Assembly: GCF_024437735.1 (NCBI RefSeq)
Contig: NZ_JANFQO010000024.1
Location: 31,688-95,687, forward strand
Origin: Tahibacter harae
GTDB lineage: Bacteria; Pseudomonadota; Gammaproteobacteria; Xanthomonadales; Rhodanobacteraceae
DNA: 64,000 nt
Direction: 5' to 3'
Part shown: piece after piece, positions 52,509-64,000 of the stretch
Layout of the letters: the number at the start of each line of letters is the position of its first letter
How positions within the stretch are numbered: position 1 is the stretch's first letter
Notes under the pieces: generated by a model
What the model saw: the letters and a program-made list of their open reading frames with translations, nothing else
Told to the model about the DNA's origin: nothing
Database searches by the model: none
Translations under genes and position numbers: made by a program

Positions 52509-54071
52509 ATGAGCAAACCGGCTCGAACACCTCGCCTGGCGCGCGCCGTCGCCGCCGCGTTGCTGTCGTATACGGCGGCGGTTCCAGCTGCCGCGGCCGC
52601 TGTCTGCGCACCAGGCGGAACCCGTGGCGAGGAACTGCTGGCTGCCCTGCAGCACGGTCTGCGCCCCAGCGTGCTGCAGCCGGGCGAAGCCTTGCCGGCT
52701 TGGTCGCTGCGGCAGCGCATGGTGCAGTTGCACGTGCCCGGTGTTGCGGTCGCCGTCATCGTCGACGGCAAGGTCGCGGCCGCAGCCGGCTATGGCGTGC
52801 TGCAGGCCGGCGGCGAATCGCGCGTGGATGCCGATACCCTGTTCAATGTCGGCTCGATCAGCAAGATCGCCACCGCCGCGATCTCCCTGCGCCTGGTCGC
52901 CCAGGGCAAGCTGGAGCTGGACCGCGACGTCAACAGCTATCTCAAATCCTGGCAGATACCGCCGGCCGCGGCGGCCGGCGCGGGCAAGGTTTCGCTGCGC
53001 ATGCTGCTGTCGCATACCGCGGGCCTGAACGTGCACGGCTTCCCGGATTTCCTGCCCGGCGAAGCCGTGCCGACGACGCTGCAGTCGCTGGACGGCAAGG
53101 CGCCGGCGCGCAACGAGCCCGTGCGCCTGCAGCGGCCGCCGGGCCTGCTCGGCGACTATTCCGGCGGCGGCACCCTGGTCGAGCAGCTGTTGATCGAGGA
53201 TGTCAGCGGCCAGGCGCTGGAGCAGGTCGCCCGGCGCGAACTCGCCGCCGCGCTGAAACTCTCGCGCAGCACCTTCGCCAGCCCCTTGCCGGCAGACACG
53301 CTCAACGTGGCCAAGGCCCACGACCGCGACGGCCGGCCCGAAGCCCTGCCGCGCGGCTGGCAGACCTTTCCGCAGCAGGCGCCGGCCGGCTGGTGGACCA
53401 CGGCGCGCGAACTGGGCGAATTCACCGCCGCGCTGATCCGCAGCTACCAGGGCCGCAGCGATTACCTGCCGCAGCCGCTGGCGCTGCAGATGATGAGCGA
53501 GGTCGCGCCCAGCTGGCACGGCCTGGGGCCGCGCCTGGACGGCGCCGGCAGCACGCGCGTGTTCCATCACGGCGGATCCAACGACAGCTACCACGCCTGG
53601 ATGGAAGGCTATCCGCACAGCGGCGCCGGCTTCGTCATCCTCACCAACAGCGACAGCGGCGCGCGCCTGCGCGGCGAAATCCGCAACGCACTCTCCGATG
53701 CGATCGGCTGCGGCGTGAATCCGCCGGTGCACAGCATCGCGCTGGATCCCGTTGCTGCCGGTATCGCCGGATTCGCCGGCCGCTACCGCCTGGAGCGCGA
53801 TTTCCCGCTGGACCAGCGCCGCGCACTCACCGATTTCTTCGACGTGGACGAACTGGAGATCCGCCACAGCGCCGGCACGCTGTCCGTAAGCATTCCCGAT
53901 GAAACCGGCAAGCTGCTGGCCCTTGGCCCCACACGCTTCATCGCGCCCAGCGTGTTCGCGACCCAGTACGAATTCCACCGCGATGCGTTCGGCAAGGTGC
54001 GCGCCGTGACGGTGGAACATGTAGCGGGCAGGGCGTACTACCGGCGGGTGCAGGATGCGTCGGCGCCGTGA
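52509..54071 (+). CDS. Exported serine hydrolase, beta-lactamase class C family
   Basis: A 520-residue secreted protein. The signal peptide ends near AAAAA. The catalytic domain has the SxxK motif SISK in FNVGSISKIATAA, a Tyr motif YSGGG in LGDYSGGGT, and HHGGSN in place of the KTG box. An additional C-terminal lipocalin-like region follows (IAGFAGRYRLERDFP onward). This layout is common among D-aminopeptidase/esterase-like relatives of AmpC rather than resistance enzymes. The natural substrate is unknown; peptides or esters outside the membrane are likely. The ATG is preceded by AGGGAAG. Confidence 0.87.
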   Translation: MSKPARTPRLARAVAAALLSYTAAVPAAAAAVCAPGGTRGEELLAALQHGLRPSVLQPGEALPAWSLRQRMVQLHVPGVAVAVIVDGKVAAAAGYGVLQAGGESRVDADTLFNVGSISKIATAAISLRLVAQGKLELDRDVNSYLKSWQIPPAAAAGAGKVSLRMLLSHTAGLNVHGFPDFLPGEAVPTTLQSLDGKAPARNEPVRLQRPPGLLGDYSGGGTLVEQLLIEDVSGQALEQVARRELAAALKLSRSTFASPLPADTLNVAKAHDRDGRPEALPRGWQTFPQQAPAGWWTTARELGEFTAALIRSYQGRSDYLPQPLALQMMSEVAPSWHGLGPRLDGAGSTRVFHHGGSNDSYHAWMEGYPHSGAGFVILTNSDSGARLRGEIRNALSDAIGCGVNPPVHSIALDPVAAGIAGFAGRYRLERDFPLDQRRALTDFFDVDELEIRHSAGTLSVSIPDETGKLLALGPTRFIAPSVFATQYEFHRDAFGKVRAVTVEHVAGRAYYRRVQDASAP

Positions 54072-54522
54072 GCGGGCCGGCGGGGCTGTTGCCCGGGGCA
54101 CCGCTGGGGAATGCGGCTTTTCGTTGCGGTCCAAGGCCGCTTCCCCGGCAAACAGCGGCCGCATGCCTGCCGGACTACGGGGGCGGCCGGTTCCGCGTGT
54201 GCTTCGGCCGTGCGCAAACGCAGCGAGATACGCGGTCCATGTGCTCGCCCTGGCGCTGGCCGCGGTTTCCTGTTCCGGCCAGTCCGTCGATTCCCGCCGT
54301 CACGAACGGAAGGATACGCACCGCCTGGACAACCCGGTCGCCGAGATTCACGGCAAGGCGCCCAGGCCGGGGAAATCCTGGCGCCGCTGCCAGGATCTCT
54401 GGGTGATGGCAGACCAGCCTTGTTGAGCGACGCCGAACCGCTGGCGCAGTTCCGGCCCCGTAGTTTCCTCCACGATGCTGCATCGTTTCCTCTTCGCCGC
54501 CCCCACTGCGATGTGCGGACTG

Positions 54523-54655
54523 TCTCTCTTCCCCGCGCTTGCGCGGAGAGACGGAGCTTTCCGCTATTTCTCGAAGAAATCCGGCAAATTTCACTTACCA
54601 AAAAACTCCGGATTCCGCCGCACACTCCCTGCGAATCCCGAATCCCGAATCCCGC
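54523..54655. repeat. Dispersed repeat, copy 2 (inverted relative to copy 1)
   Basis: The body 54553-54637 is the reverse complement of 42671-42750 with scattered changes (shared: cgcagggagtgtgcggcg, agtgaaatttgccgg, cgagaaa/tgagaaa, gcgg-aagctcc). It is flanked by a hairpin (54523-54552) and by three gaatccc heptads (to 54655). Confidence 0.7.
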
Positions 54656-54657
54656 GC

Positions 54658-54693
54658 ATAAAAAAGCGGCGACGCAGGGGAACGTCGCCGCTT
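54658..54693 (-). terminator. Rho-independent terminator, minus strand
   Basis: Arms aagcggcgacg (54664-54674) and cgtcgccgctt (54683-54693), loop of eight; on the minus strand a T-run follows (54659-54665). It lies about 215 bases past the CsbD gene and probably ends that transcript. Confidence 0.82.
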
Positions 54694-54909
54694 CGGGTCT
54701 GCACGTGGCCCTCTTGGGGTAGGGCGGTGCCGCGCCGCTTCACAGCGGTGCTGGATCGGTCGGTCGGGGAAGGGTTCAGCAGTGACCGATCCACTTGGGG
54801 AATTCAACATCCGTGTCAGCGATATGGCTCCTCGGTGCCTGGTTTCAAGGCCCCGTCGCGCCGGCCGCGCGCCGCGTTGCGGCGGCGGCCGGCGCTCGCA
54901 GCAGTCGGG

Positions 54910-55107
54910 TCACAGGGTGGACTCGAACTGCTTCACTTCGCGCTCCGCCTGGTCCTTCGCCCAGCCGTAGCGCTCCTGCAGCTTGCCGACGAGGTATTCG
55001 CGGTGGCCGTCCACCACGCCCAGGTCGTCCTCGGTCAGCTTGTTCCATTTGACCCGGGCCTGGCCGGCGAGCTGTTTCCACTTGCCCTGGATGATGTCCT
55101 TGTTCAT
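54910..55107 (-). CDS. CsbD family stress protein
   Basis: A 65-residue protein of the CsbD family: [48 protein letters not shown] is close to the family consensus over its whole length. These small, highly charged helical proteins rise strongly under general stress (sigma-B in Bacillus, RpoS in enterics), but their mechanism is unknown. It follows the PA2169-type gene by 15 bases, and with the DUF1328 gene forms a three-gene stress group on the minus strand. Confidence 0.95.
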   Translation of the reverse strand: MNKDIIQGKWKQLAGQARVKWNKLTEDDLGVVDGHREYLVGKLQERYGWAKDQAEREVKQFESTL

Positions 55108-55122
55108 GGGGCGGCTCCGGGA

Positions 55123-55560
55123 TCAGGCGGCCAGACGGCGCTTGAGATCGCGCATTTCGTCGTGGGTGCGCTTGAGATCGGGATAGTGGCGTTCGGCGAT
55201 GCGGCGCAGTTCCAGATCCTCGCTCTGGGTCAGCTCGTCGCGGAAGGCTTCGAGGATGCGGTCCTCGGTCTGTTCCAGCTGGCCGACATAGACTGCCTCG
55301 CTGTCCTTGCTCATGCTGGCACGCACATCCGTGTAGAACTTGCGCAGCGAGCCCAGCATGGTGCCGCCCTGCGGGGCGGACTCGCCCAGCGCGGACAGGC
55401 GCGCCGACAGATCGCTGGCGATGGCCTGTTTCTGCTGCGCCATGCGCTGGAACAGGTTGGCGTAGGCAGGGATCTTCACCTTGGCGGCGGCCTCGGCATA
55501 GAACTTCTCGCCATCGTTGAGAAGTTCGATCAGGTCCTTCAGGTTGCTGCTGGTGCTCAT
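55123..55560 (-). CDS. PA2169 family four-helix-bundle protein (DUF2383)
   Basis: A 145-residue helical protein. The Met at 55560 follows AAGGAGAA. Its sequence (LKDLIELLNDGEKFYAEAAAKV; YANLFQRMAQQKQAIASDLSARL; QTEDRILEAFRDEL) matches the PA2169/DUF2383 family, a ferritin-like four-helix fold. Members appear beside CsbD and DUF1328 genes in many Proteobacteria and are linked to stationary phase and envelope stress. No metal-binding function is shown. It lies between those two genes here. Confidence 0.9.
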   Translation of the reverse strand: MSTSSNLKDLIELLNDGEKFYAEAAAKVKIPAYANLFQRMAQQKQAIASDLSARLSALGESAPQGGTMLGSLRKFYTDVRASMSKDSEAVYVGQLEQTEDRILEAFRDELTQSEDLELRRIAERHYPDLKRTHDEMRDLKRRLAA

Positions 55561-55617
55561 GGATTTCTCCTTGGCTGCGAAAGGTGGACGAAGCGCCGTT
55601 CCGGGCGGCGGCACGCT

Positions 55618-55779
55618 CTACACGCGGCGCCGACCCGTGATCATGGAAATTACGAACAGGACCAGGAACACGAAGAACAGGATCTTGGCGATGCCTGCGG
55701 CTGCACCGGCGATTCCGCCGAAGCCCAGCACCGCGGCGATCAGTGCGACAACGAAGAAAACAACGGCGTAGTGCAGCAT
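55618..55779 (-). CDS. DUF1328 small membrane protein
   Basis: A 53-residue protein with two hydrophobic helices: [52 protein letters not shown] is the typical DUF1328 (YtjA) layout. The ATG at 55779 follows AGGAGAA. These proteins are stress-induced and membrane-located, with unknown mechanism. It is the first gene of the stress group and divergent from the sigma-54 regulator. The PA2169-type gene follows after 57 bases. Confidence 0.93.
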   Translation of the reverse strand: MLHYAVVFFVVALIAAVLGFGGIAGAAAGIAKILFFVFLVLFVISMITGRRRV

Positions 55780-55997
55780 GGGATTCTCCTGGTTGGCTTC
55801 CGTTTCCACGGATCGAAGACAGGTCACCGTGGTCGGATAAGACAAGTCATTCCGCATGCCAGCCCCGTCGCCAAAAAATTCTTCTTTATTTTCATGACTT
55901 TGGAATTATCCCTGCGGTTCGGCCCGGCGGCGGATTGCAGGAAACCGGAGACGGCCCGTGCAGACTGCAAGGGGGCGCCGCCGACAATGGAGCCGCA

Positions 55998-57368
<1,371 letters not shown>

Positions 57369-57521
57369 CGGTGGCGGCAGCGGGCGGCGCCGGTGCGCGG
57401 ATTTGCCGGTTGCTGCGCTTGCTGCCGAAACGGGACCTGGCCAAGCCGCTGTGCGTGGATACGCCCGGCGGCGGGCGGCCTCGCAATCAGATCGTGCTGC
57501 GGTCCCGCACCGGCACGGCGC

Positions 57522-58196
57522 TCAGGCCTCGTCCGGATCCATCGGCGGCAGCGCCGTATTGGGTTCCAGCGCGAGCTGGCTGGCCGCCAGCGCGACCTGG
57601 GTGCGGTTGTTGCAGCCGAGCTTGCGCATGATCGCGGTCATATGCGCCTTGACCGTGGCTTCGGATACGCCCAGCTCGTAGGCGATCTGCTTGTTGAGCA
57701 GGCCTTCGGCGATCATCGCCAGTACGCGGAACTGCTGCGGCGTGAGTTCGGCCACGCGGGCGGCGACGCGGGCCTCGTCGTCCTTCAGCGGCGTGGTCTG
57801 CGCGCCCAGCGCCGGCGGCAGCCAGACCTCGCCGTCGCGCACCTGGCGTATCGCCTCGACGATGGTTTCGGCGGAGCTGGATTTGGGGATATAGCCGGTC
57901 GCCCCGTGCGCCAGGGCACGGCGTGCGACGCTGCCTTCCTCATGTGCGGAAACCACGATCACCGGCAGGCCCGGATACTGGCCGCGCAGATGCGCCAAGG
58001 CCGAGAAGCCGCGCGCGCCGGGCATGTGCAGGTCCAGCAGCAGCAGCTCGGCGTCGGGGTGCGCTTCGACCAGGGCCAGCAGATCCGGCACGGTCGCGGC
58101 CTCGTACAGGGTGGCGCCCGGCGCGGCCTGGTTCAGGGCACGGCGCAGGGCATCGCGGTACAGCGGATGGTCGTCGGCGATGAGGATTTCGGACAT
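57522..58196 (-). CDS. LuxR-type response regulator, CrbR-like, next to acs
   Basis: A 224-residue regulator: receiver with Asp55 in LLLLDLHMPG, Lys in YIPKSS, and a LuxR helix-turn-helix LNKQIAYELGVSEATVKAHMTAIMRKLG. It starts at the ATG at 58196 (MSEILIADDHPLY). The sequence is highly similar to the regulator at 6814-7473. In Vibrio and Pseudomonas, CrbR, paired with the symporter-kinase CrbS, activates acs. The acs gene is directly upstream here on the same strand, 103 bases away, which fits that role. The matching kinase may be the one at 9552-12878. Confidence 0.9.
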   Translation of the reverse strand: MSEILIADDHPLYRDALRRALNQAAPGATLYEAATVPDLLALVEAHPDAELLLLDLHMPGARGFSALAHLRGQYPGLPVIVVSAHEEGSVARRALAHGATGYIPKSSSAETIVEAIRQVRDGEVWLPPALGAQTTPLKDDEARVAARVAELTPQQFRVLAMIAEGLLNKQIAYELGVSEATVKAHMTAIMRKLGCNNRTQVALAASQLALEPNTALPPMDPDEA

Positions 58197-58299
58197 GCGT
58201 CCGAGCATGGCACCGGCGCGCGCCCGCGGCAATGGCGGGCGCGGCCGAATGTGGGCTGCGCCACGGTGCAGGCACCGGGTCCGACCGCTGCGGCGGCGC

Positions 58300-60246
<1,947 letters not shown>

Positions 60247-60280
60247 CTCTCAGTATCCTTTTTTAACTTCATATTTGGCA

Positions 60281-60369
60281 GCAAAGTACCCGCGTGCGCG
60301 GCGGCCCTCCCCTGCTGCATCGCATCAACAGTAGCCCAGCGGCGTACGCAACCAACCCGACTTTAGTCG
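60281..60369. promoter_or_regulatory. acs/dcaP divergent region with ACTTT motifs
   Basis: Two sites resemble the ACTTTCGTAC element: GTACTTTGC read on the minus strand at 60281-60289, and GACTTTAGTCG at 60359-60369, an interrupted palindrome with CGACT/AGTCG arms. Both lie between acs and the porin gene. Confidence 0.35.
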
Positions 60370-60462
60370 AAACGCCGGCATGCTTCGACCAATGGCGAAT
60401 AGGCGTCCAAACGGCGCACGGCGCAACCTCGCCCGGCCACACACCTTGGGAGGGGTTGTCCA

Positions 60463-61833
60463 ATGGCTATCTCGCTTCATTTTTCACTACGTCGCAGCGC
60501 CCTGGCCGCGGCTGTGTTCCTGTCGCTGGCGGGTGCGGCGCAGGCCGACAGCCGCAGCGAAGCGGCGCTGGAAGCCCGCATCGCGCAACTGGAACAGCAG
60601 CTGGCCGAACTCAAGACCGCGGTAGATGCCCAGAAGAAGGCCAGCGCCGCCGCACCCGCCGCCGCACCGGCGGCCGCCGGCCCGGCCGCACCCGGCGTGA
60701 AGGCGCCGATCCAGGTCACCACCCTGACGCCGGGCGCCAACCCCGGCACCACGGTCAAGATCGGCGGCTTCATCAAGACCGATTTCATGCTTACCCGTAC
60801 CGACAGCGGCCAGCTCGCCGATTCAGCCACCGGCCGCGACCTGTACCTGCCGGGCCAGACGCCGGTCGGCGGCAACAATTCCAATACCGACTATGACGCC
60901 GGCGCCAAGTTCTCGCGCGTCAACATCGGCGTGGACACGGTCACGGAGAACAACGACAAGCTCGGCGCCTTCGTCGAATTCGATTTCTTCGGCGGCGCGC
61001 TGGGCAACGAGAACGCGACCAACACCTACGGCGTCACCCTGCGCCATGCCTATGCCTACTGGAACAAGTGGCTGGCCGGCCAGACCTGGTCCACCTTCGT
61101 GGATACGGCCGCATTGCCCGACGCGGTCGACTTCGTCGGTCCCACCGACGGCGTGGTCTTCGTGCGCCAGCCGCAGGTGCGCTATACCAGCGGCAATTTC
61201 CAGATTTCGCTGGAAGACCCGCAGACCACGGTGATGCCGCGCGGCGGCGGCGCGTCGGTAAGTTCCGACCGCGGCGCCGTGCCGGACCTGGCCGCGCGCT
61301 ATACCTGGAAAGGCAGCTGGGGCCACTTCGGCATCGCCGCGCTGCTGCGCGACCTGCGCGTGGACCGCGCCGCCGCGGGCACCGCGCCGGCGATCGAGGA
61401 CAGCCGCTTCGGCGGCGCGCTCAGCGTCAGCGGCAAGTGGAACCTGGGCGAGAAGAACGACATCCGCTACCAGCTCAGCGCCGGCAGCATGAGCCGCTAC
61501 ATCGGCTTCGGCATCACCGCCGATTCGGTGCTGGATGCCGACAACAATCTCGAAAGCATCGACGGCTGGGCCGGCTACGTCGCCTGGCGCCACATCTTCA
61601 GCAAGCAACTGCGCGGCAACGTGATGTACGCCCGCAGCGATTACGACAACCCCGTGGCCTACACCGGAACGGGCGCCACCAAGAGTTCGTCCAGCTTCCG
61701 CCTCAACCTGATCTATTCGCCGCTGCCCAAGCTCGATGTGGGCGTCGAATACATGCTGGGCCGGCGCGAACTCGAAAGCGGTGCCGACGGCGACATCGAT
61801 CGCCTGCAGTTCATGGCCAAGTACTCGTTCTGA
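60463..61833 (+). CDS. DcaP-like outer-membrane porin
   Basis: A 456-residue porin. A signal peptide ends QADS, then comes a coiled-coil segment (EAALEARIAQLEQQLAELKTAVDAQKK) and an Ala/Pro linker before the barrel, the layout of DcaP, a trimeric channel for negatively charged compounds such as dicarboxylates. The barrel starts TVKIGGFIKTDFMLTRT and ends QFMAKYSF. Arg/Lys in the loops would favour anions. GGGAGGGG precedes the ATG. It is divergent from acs and 12 bases ahead of the MHS transporter, so it probably supplies the outer-membrane step for the same carboxylate. Confidence 0.85.
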   Translation: MAISLHFSLRRSALAAAVFLSLAGAAQADSRSEAALEARIAQLEQQLAELKTAVDAQKKASAAAPAAAPAAAGPAAPGVKAPIQVTTLTPGANPGTTVKIGGFIKTDFMLTRTDSGQLADSATGRDLYLPGQTPVGGNNSNTDYDAGAKFSRVNIGVDTVTENNDKLGAFVEFDFFGGALGNENATNTYGVTLRHAYAYWNKWLAGQTWSTFVDTAALPDAVDFVGPTDGVVFVRQPQVRYTSGNFQISLEDPQTTVMPRGGGASVSSDRGAVPDLAARYTWKGSWGHFGIAALLRDLRVDRAAAGTAPAIEDSRFGGALSVSGKWNLGEKNDIRYQLSAGSMSRYIGFGITADSVLDADNNLESIDGWAGYVAWRHIFSKQLRGNVMYARSDYDNPVAYTGTGATKSSSSFRLNLIYSPLPKLDVGVEYMLGRRELESGADGDIDRLQFMAKYSF

Positions 61834-61845
61834 GGAGGATCCACG

Positions 61846-63525
61846 ATGGCAAGCGTTCCCTACGGCTCGGCCGCCGCCAGCAGCGGTGCGCCGCTCACCC
61901 AAGGCCACAAGCGCGTGATCTTCGCGTCCAGCCTCGGCACCGTGTTCGAATGGTATGACTTTTATCTCTACGGCTCGCTCGCGGCGATCATCGCCAAGCA
62001 GTTCTTCACCGCGCTGAGCCCGACCAGCGGCTTCATCTTCGCCCTGCTTGCCTTCGCCGCCGGCTTCGCCGTGCGTCCGTTCGGCGCGCTGGTGTTCGGC
62101 CGCCTCGGCGACCTGATCGGGCGCAAGTACACCTTCCTCGTCACCATCGTCATCATGGGCCTGTCGACCTTCCTCGTCGGCATACTGCCCAGCTACGCGA
62201 CCATAGGCATAGCCGCGCCCGTCATACTGATCACCCTGCGCCTGCTGCAGGGCCTGGCCCTGGGTGGCGAATACGGCGGCGCGGCCACTTACGTCGCGGA
62301 ACATGCGCCCAACGGCAAGCGCGGCCTGTACACCAGCTTCATCCAGACCACGGCCACGCTGGGCCTGTTCCTGTCGCTGCTGGTGATCCTGGGCTGCCGC
62401 ACCTGGCTGGGTTCGGAAGCCTTTGAAGCCTGGGGCTGGCGCGTACCCTTCCTGCTGTCGGTGGTGCTGCTGGGCATTTCCGTGTGGATACGCCTGCAGC
62501 TCAACGAATCGCCGCTGTTCCAGCAGATGAAGGCCGAGGGCAAGGGCTCCAAGTCGCCGATCACCGAGAGCTTCTTCTCGCGCAACGGCAAGATCGCCCT
62601 GCTCGCACTGCTCGGCGCCACGGCCGGCCAGGCCGTGGTCTGGTATGCGGGCCAGTTCTACGCATTGTTCTTCCTGACACAGACCCTGAAGATGGATGCG
62701 ACAACAGCGAACCTGCTCATGGCCGGTGCGCTGGCCCTGGCCACGCCGTTCTTCGTCGTGTTCGGCTGGCTGTCGGACAAGGTCGGCCGCAAGCCCATCA
62801 TCATGGCGGGCTGCCTGATCGCCGCGCTGACCTATTTCCCGATCTTCAAGGCGCTGACTCACTACGGCAACCCGGCGCTGGAAAGCGCGGCGGCGACCTC
62901 GCCGGTCACCGTCGTCGCCGATCCGGCCCAGTGCGCCTTCCAGTTCGTGCCCGGCGAGCTGAAATCGCACGTGACCTTCCGCAGCTCCTGCGACATCGTC
63001 AAGGGCTTCCTCGCCGGCAAGAACATTCCGTATGTGAATGAAGCGGCGCCGGCCGGCAGCGTGGCCAACGTCAAGGTCGGCAGCCAGGTCATTCCCAGCT
63101 TCGACGGTGCCGGCCTGTCGGCGGATGAGTTCAAGGCCAAGAACACCGCTTTCTCCAAGGATCTCGGCGACGCCGTCACCGCGGCCGGCTATCCGGCCAA
63201 GGCCGATCCCGCCCAGATCAACCACTTCATGGTGTTCATCCTGCTGACCATCCTGGTCATCTACGTGACCATGGTCTACGGCCCCATCGCCGCCTGGCTG
63301 GTGGAGCTGTTCCCGACCCGCATCCGCTATACCTCGATGAGCCTGCCCTACCACATCGGCAATGGCTGGTTCGGCGGCTTCCTGCCGACCACGGCCTTCG
63401 CCCTGGTCGCGGCCACCGGCAATATCTATCAGGGCCTGTGGTATCCCATCGTGGTCGCACTGGGCACCTTCGTCATCGGCAGCCTGTTCCTGCGCGAGAC
63501 CAAGGACGTGGATATTTCCGAATAG
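61846..63525 (+). CDS. MHS family MFS transporter with large internal insert
   Basis: A 559-residue transporter of the metabolite:H+ symporter type. Typical text: FEWYDFYLYGSLAAIIAKQFF, FAVRPFGALVFGRLGDLIGRK, LRLLQGLALGGEYGGAATYVAEHAP, and a late LFPTRIRYTSMSLPYHIGNGWFGG. Usual MHS proteins have about 430-450 residues; the excess comes from a soluble, Lys-rich insert at about 335-458, with two Cys, between the eighth and ninth helices. Such inserts face the periplasm if the count is right. AGGAGGAT precedes the ATG. It follows the porin gene by 12 bases and likely imports a carboxylate for acs. Confidence 0.9.
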   Translation: MASVPYGSAAASSGAPLTQGHKRVIFASSLGTVFEWYDFYLYGSLAAIIAKQFFTALSPTSGFIFALLAFAAGFAVRPFGALVFGRLGDLIGRKYTFLVTIVIMGLSTFLVGILPSYATIGIAAPVILITLRLLQGLALGGEYGGAATYVAEHAPNGKRGLYTSFIQTTATLGLFLSLLVILGCRTWLGSEAFEAWGWRVPFLLSVVLLGISVWIRLQLNESPLFQQMKAEGKGSKSPITESFFSRNGKIALLALLGATAGQAVVWYAGQFYALFFLTQTLKMDATTANLLMAGALALATPFFVVFGWLSDKVGRKPIIMAGCLIAALTYFPIFKALTHYGNPALESAAATSPVTVVADPAQCAFQFVPGELKSHVTFRSSCDIVKGFLAGKNIPYVNEAAPAGSVANVKVGSQVIPSFDGAGLSADEFKAKNTAFSKDLGDAVTAAGYPAKADPAQINHFMVFILLTILVIYVTMVYGPIAAWLVELFPTRIRYTSMSLPYHIGNGWFGGFLPTTAFALVAATGNIYQGLWYPIVVALGTFVIGSLFLRETKDVDISE

Positions 63526-63550
63526 CCTTGCGCAAGCAGGGGCAGAAGGA

Positions 63551-63574
63551 AAAAGCGGCCTGCGGGCCGCTTTT
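63551..63574 (+). terminator. Rho-independent terminator after the MHS transporter gene
   Basis: Arms aaaagcggcc (63551-63560) and ggccgctttt (63565-63574), loop tgcg, followed by a T-rich tail. It lies 26 bases after the stop codon. Confidence 0.93.
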
Positions 63575-63800
63575 TCTTTGTCGCGCTGCAAAACCGTGTG
63601 GGCGCTGGCCAGCCCGTGGCGGACCGGAAAGCCCGCGGCGCGGGTGAATTCCCGTCCGGTCCCTTGCCCGGAAAACGGGCCGCAAATTTCCTGACTCTGT
63701 TTTTTCTGGTTTTCCGATTATCCCCGGACGCCGCACTCCGGATCGGGTGCGGGCAGGCCGTAGTCGGCGGTCTGGCCACGTTTTTTTCGGGGATACGACA

Positions 63801-64000
63801 ATGAAACTACCGTTACTGACGACGGCCCGGCGCGCTGCCGCGGGCTTGCTGCTGGGACTGGCCGCGGGCTCCGCGGCGGCCCAGGTGCAACGCACCTTCG
63901 TCAACCTGGGCTTCGAGCTGCCGAGTGCGGCGCCGTCGAACTGCTATTTCCAGGTATCCGAGGCGCTGGTGCCGGGCTGGACGACGACGCATCCGTCGCA
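63801..64000 (+). CDS. Secreted protein, start only (3' end outside window)
   Basis: The ATG at 63801 opens a signal peptide (MKLPLLTTARRAAAGLLLGLAAGSAAAQ) and the mature protein begins VQRTFVNLGFELPSAAPSNCYFQVSEALVPGWTTTHPS before the window ends. The wording (N-x-GFE-x-P...VPGW-TT) resembles surface proteins that begin with a jelly-roll domain and end in a PEP-CTERM or similar anchor. The rest is not visible, so the family is not certain. GGGGAT lies ahead of the start. Confidence 0.7.
   Translation, partial: MKLPLLTTARRAAAGLLLGLAAGSAAAQVQRTFVNLGFELPSAAPSNCYFQVSEALVPGWTTTHPS

Larger units (their letters stand above)
54072..54909. other. Repeat-rich gap of about 840 bases
   Basis: Contains the second dispersed-repeat copy, heptads, a hairpin of the ccctctcccc family and a minus-strand terminator. 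A weak lipoprotein-like reading on the plus strand (ending at 54426, with LALALAAVSCSG) has no good start or family feature and is not called. Confidence 0.55.

Noticed and set aside
54055..54426. Possible small lipoprotein on the plus strand with LALALAAVSCSG.
   Set aside because: The candidate lipobox is far inside the frame, no plausible start lies close upstream, and there is no family match by eye.
55902..55915. GG-N10-GC (TGGAATTATCCCTGC) considered as a sigma-54 promoter for the NtrC-family regulator.
   Set aside because: Only the invariant GG/GC pairs match; the -24 CAC and -12 TT are absent, so it may be chance.

Overview
The window is a GC-rich chromosomal segment of a Gammaproteobacterium of the order Xanthomonadales, most likely family Rhodanobacteraceae (Dokdonella/Tahibacter-like). 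This rests on several things read together: the TonB-receptor style, a TorF-type porin in front of glnK-amtB, delta-60 repeat proteins, exported proteins with the GDGFD-type N-terminus, an ECF sigma/Ser-Thr kinase pair, and intergenic arrays of the 7-base unit GATTCGG typical of xanthomonads. No rRNA, tRNA or CRISPR was recognised.

Layout. 1-5.9 kb: the end of a hybrid sensor kinase, a TonB-like protein, a StcE-like M66 metalloprotease, a GFA protein and a 3-hydroxybutyrate-oligomer hydrolase. 6-13 kb: 3-hydroxybutyrate dehydrogenase and a CrbR-like regulator convergent with a CrbS-like symporter-kinase, the two separated by a lower-GC AAA ATPase/DUF4276 cassette. 13-18.8 kb: TonB receptor, GntP permease, EamA exporter and AraC regulator. 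18.9-21.4 kb: accessory patch with orphan small genes, an Rhs remnant and an anchored beta-propeller protein. 21.6-25.1 kb: a probable split-borosin RiPP operon (backbone N-methyltransferase, GNAT acetyltransferase, precursor peptide) followed directly by a TPR-GGDEF protein. 25.2-30.5 kb: nitronate monooxygenase bracketed by 78-bp inverted-repeat elements, a LysR regulator and two delta-60 paralogues. 30.6-36 kb: Ser/Thr kinase plus ECF sigma factor and two exported proteins. 36-40.9 kb: nitrogen assimilation (torF-glnK-amtB, and glnA with a sigma-54 promoter and NtrC-like sites). 40.9-43.9 kb: uppP, an iron-permease family protein, a repeat-rich gap, entericidin and a coiled-coil lipoprotein. 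44-47.3 kb: a two-gene phosphorelay. 47.3-54.1 kb: SLC13 permease, TonB receptor and serine hydrolase. 54.1-57.4 kb: repeat-rich gap, a stress cassette (DUF1328, PA2169-type, CsbD) and an NtrC-family regulator. 57.5-63.5 kb: CrbR-like regulator, acs, DcaP-like porin and MHS transporter. 63.8 kb to the end: start of a secreted protein.

How the parts connect. Acetate and 3-hydroxybutyrate use recurs: oligomer hydrolase, bdhA, GntP permease, acs, a symporter-type sensor kinase and two LuxR-type regulators of the CrbR kind. A short ACTTTCGTAC-like motif occurs upstream of several of these genes. The item most likely to be new biology is the 23.4-25.1 kb RiPP locus: its methyltransferase keeps the three catalytic residues of the fungal omphalotin enzyme OphMA at identical spacing, and its small partner looks like a borosin-binding domain followed by a short core. 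The AAA/DUF4276 pair is a candidate defence cassette. Four copies of one inverted-repeat family between 19.8 and 29.1 kb suggest a small non-autonomous or REP-like element.
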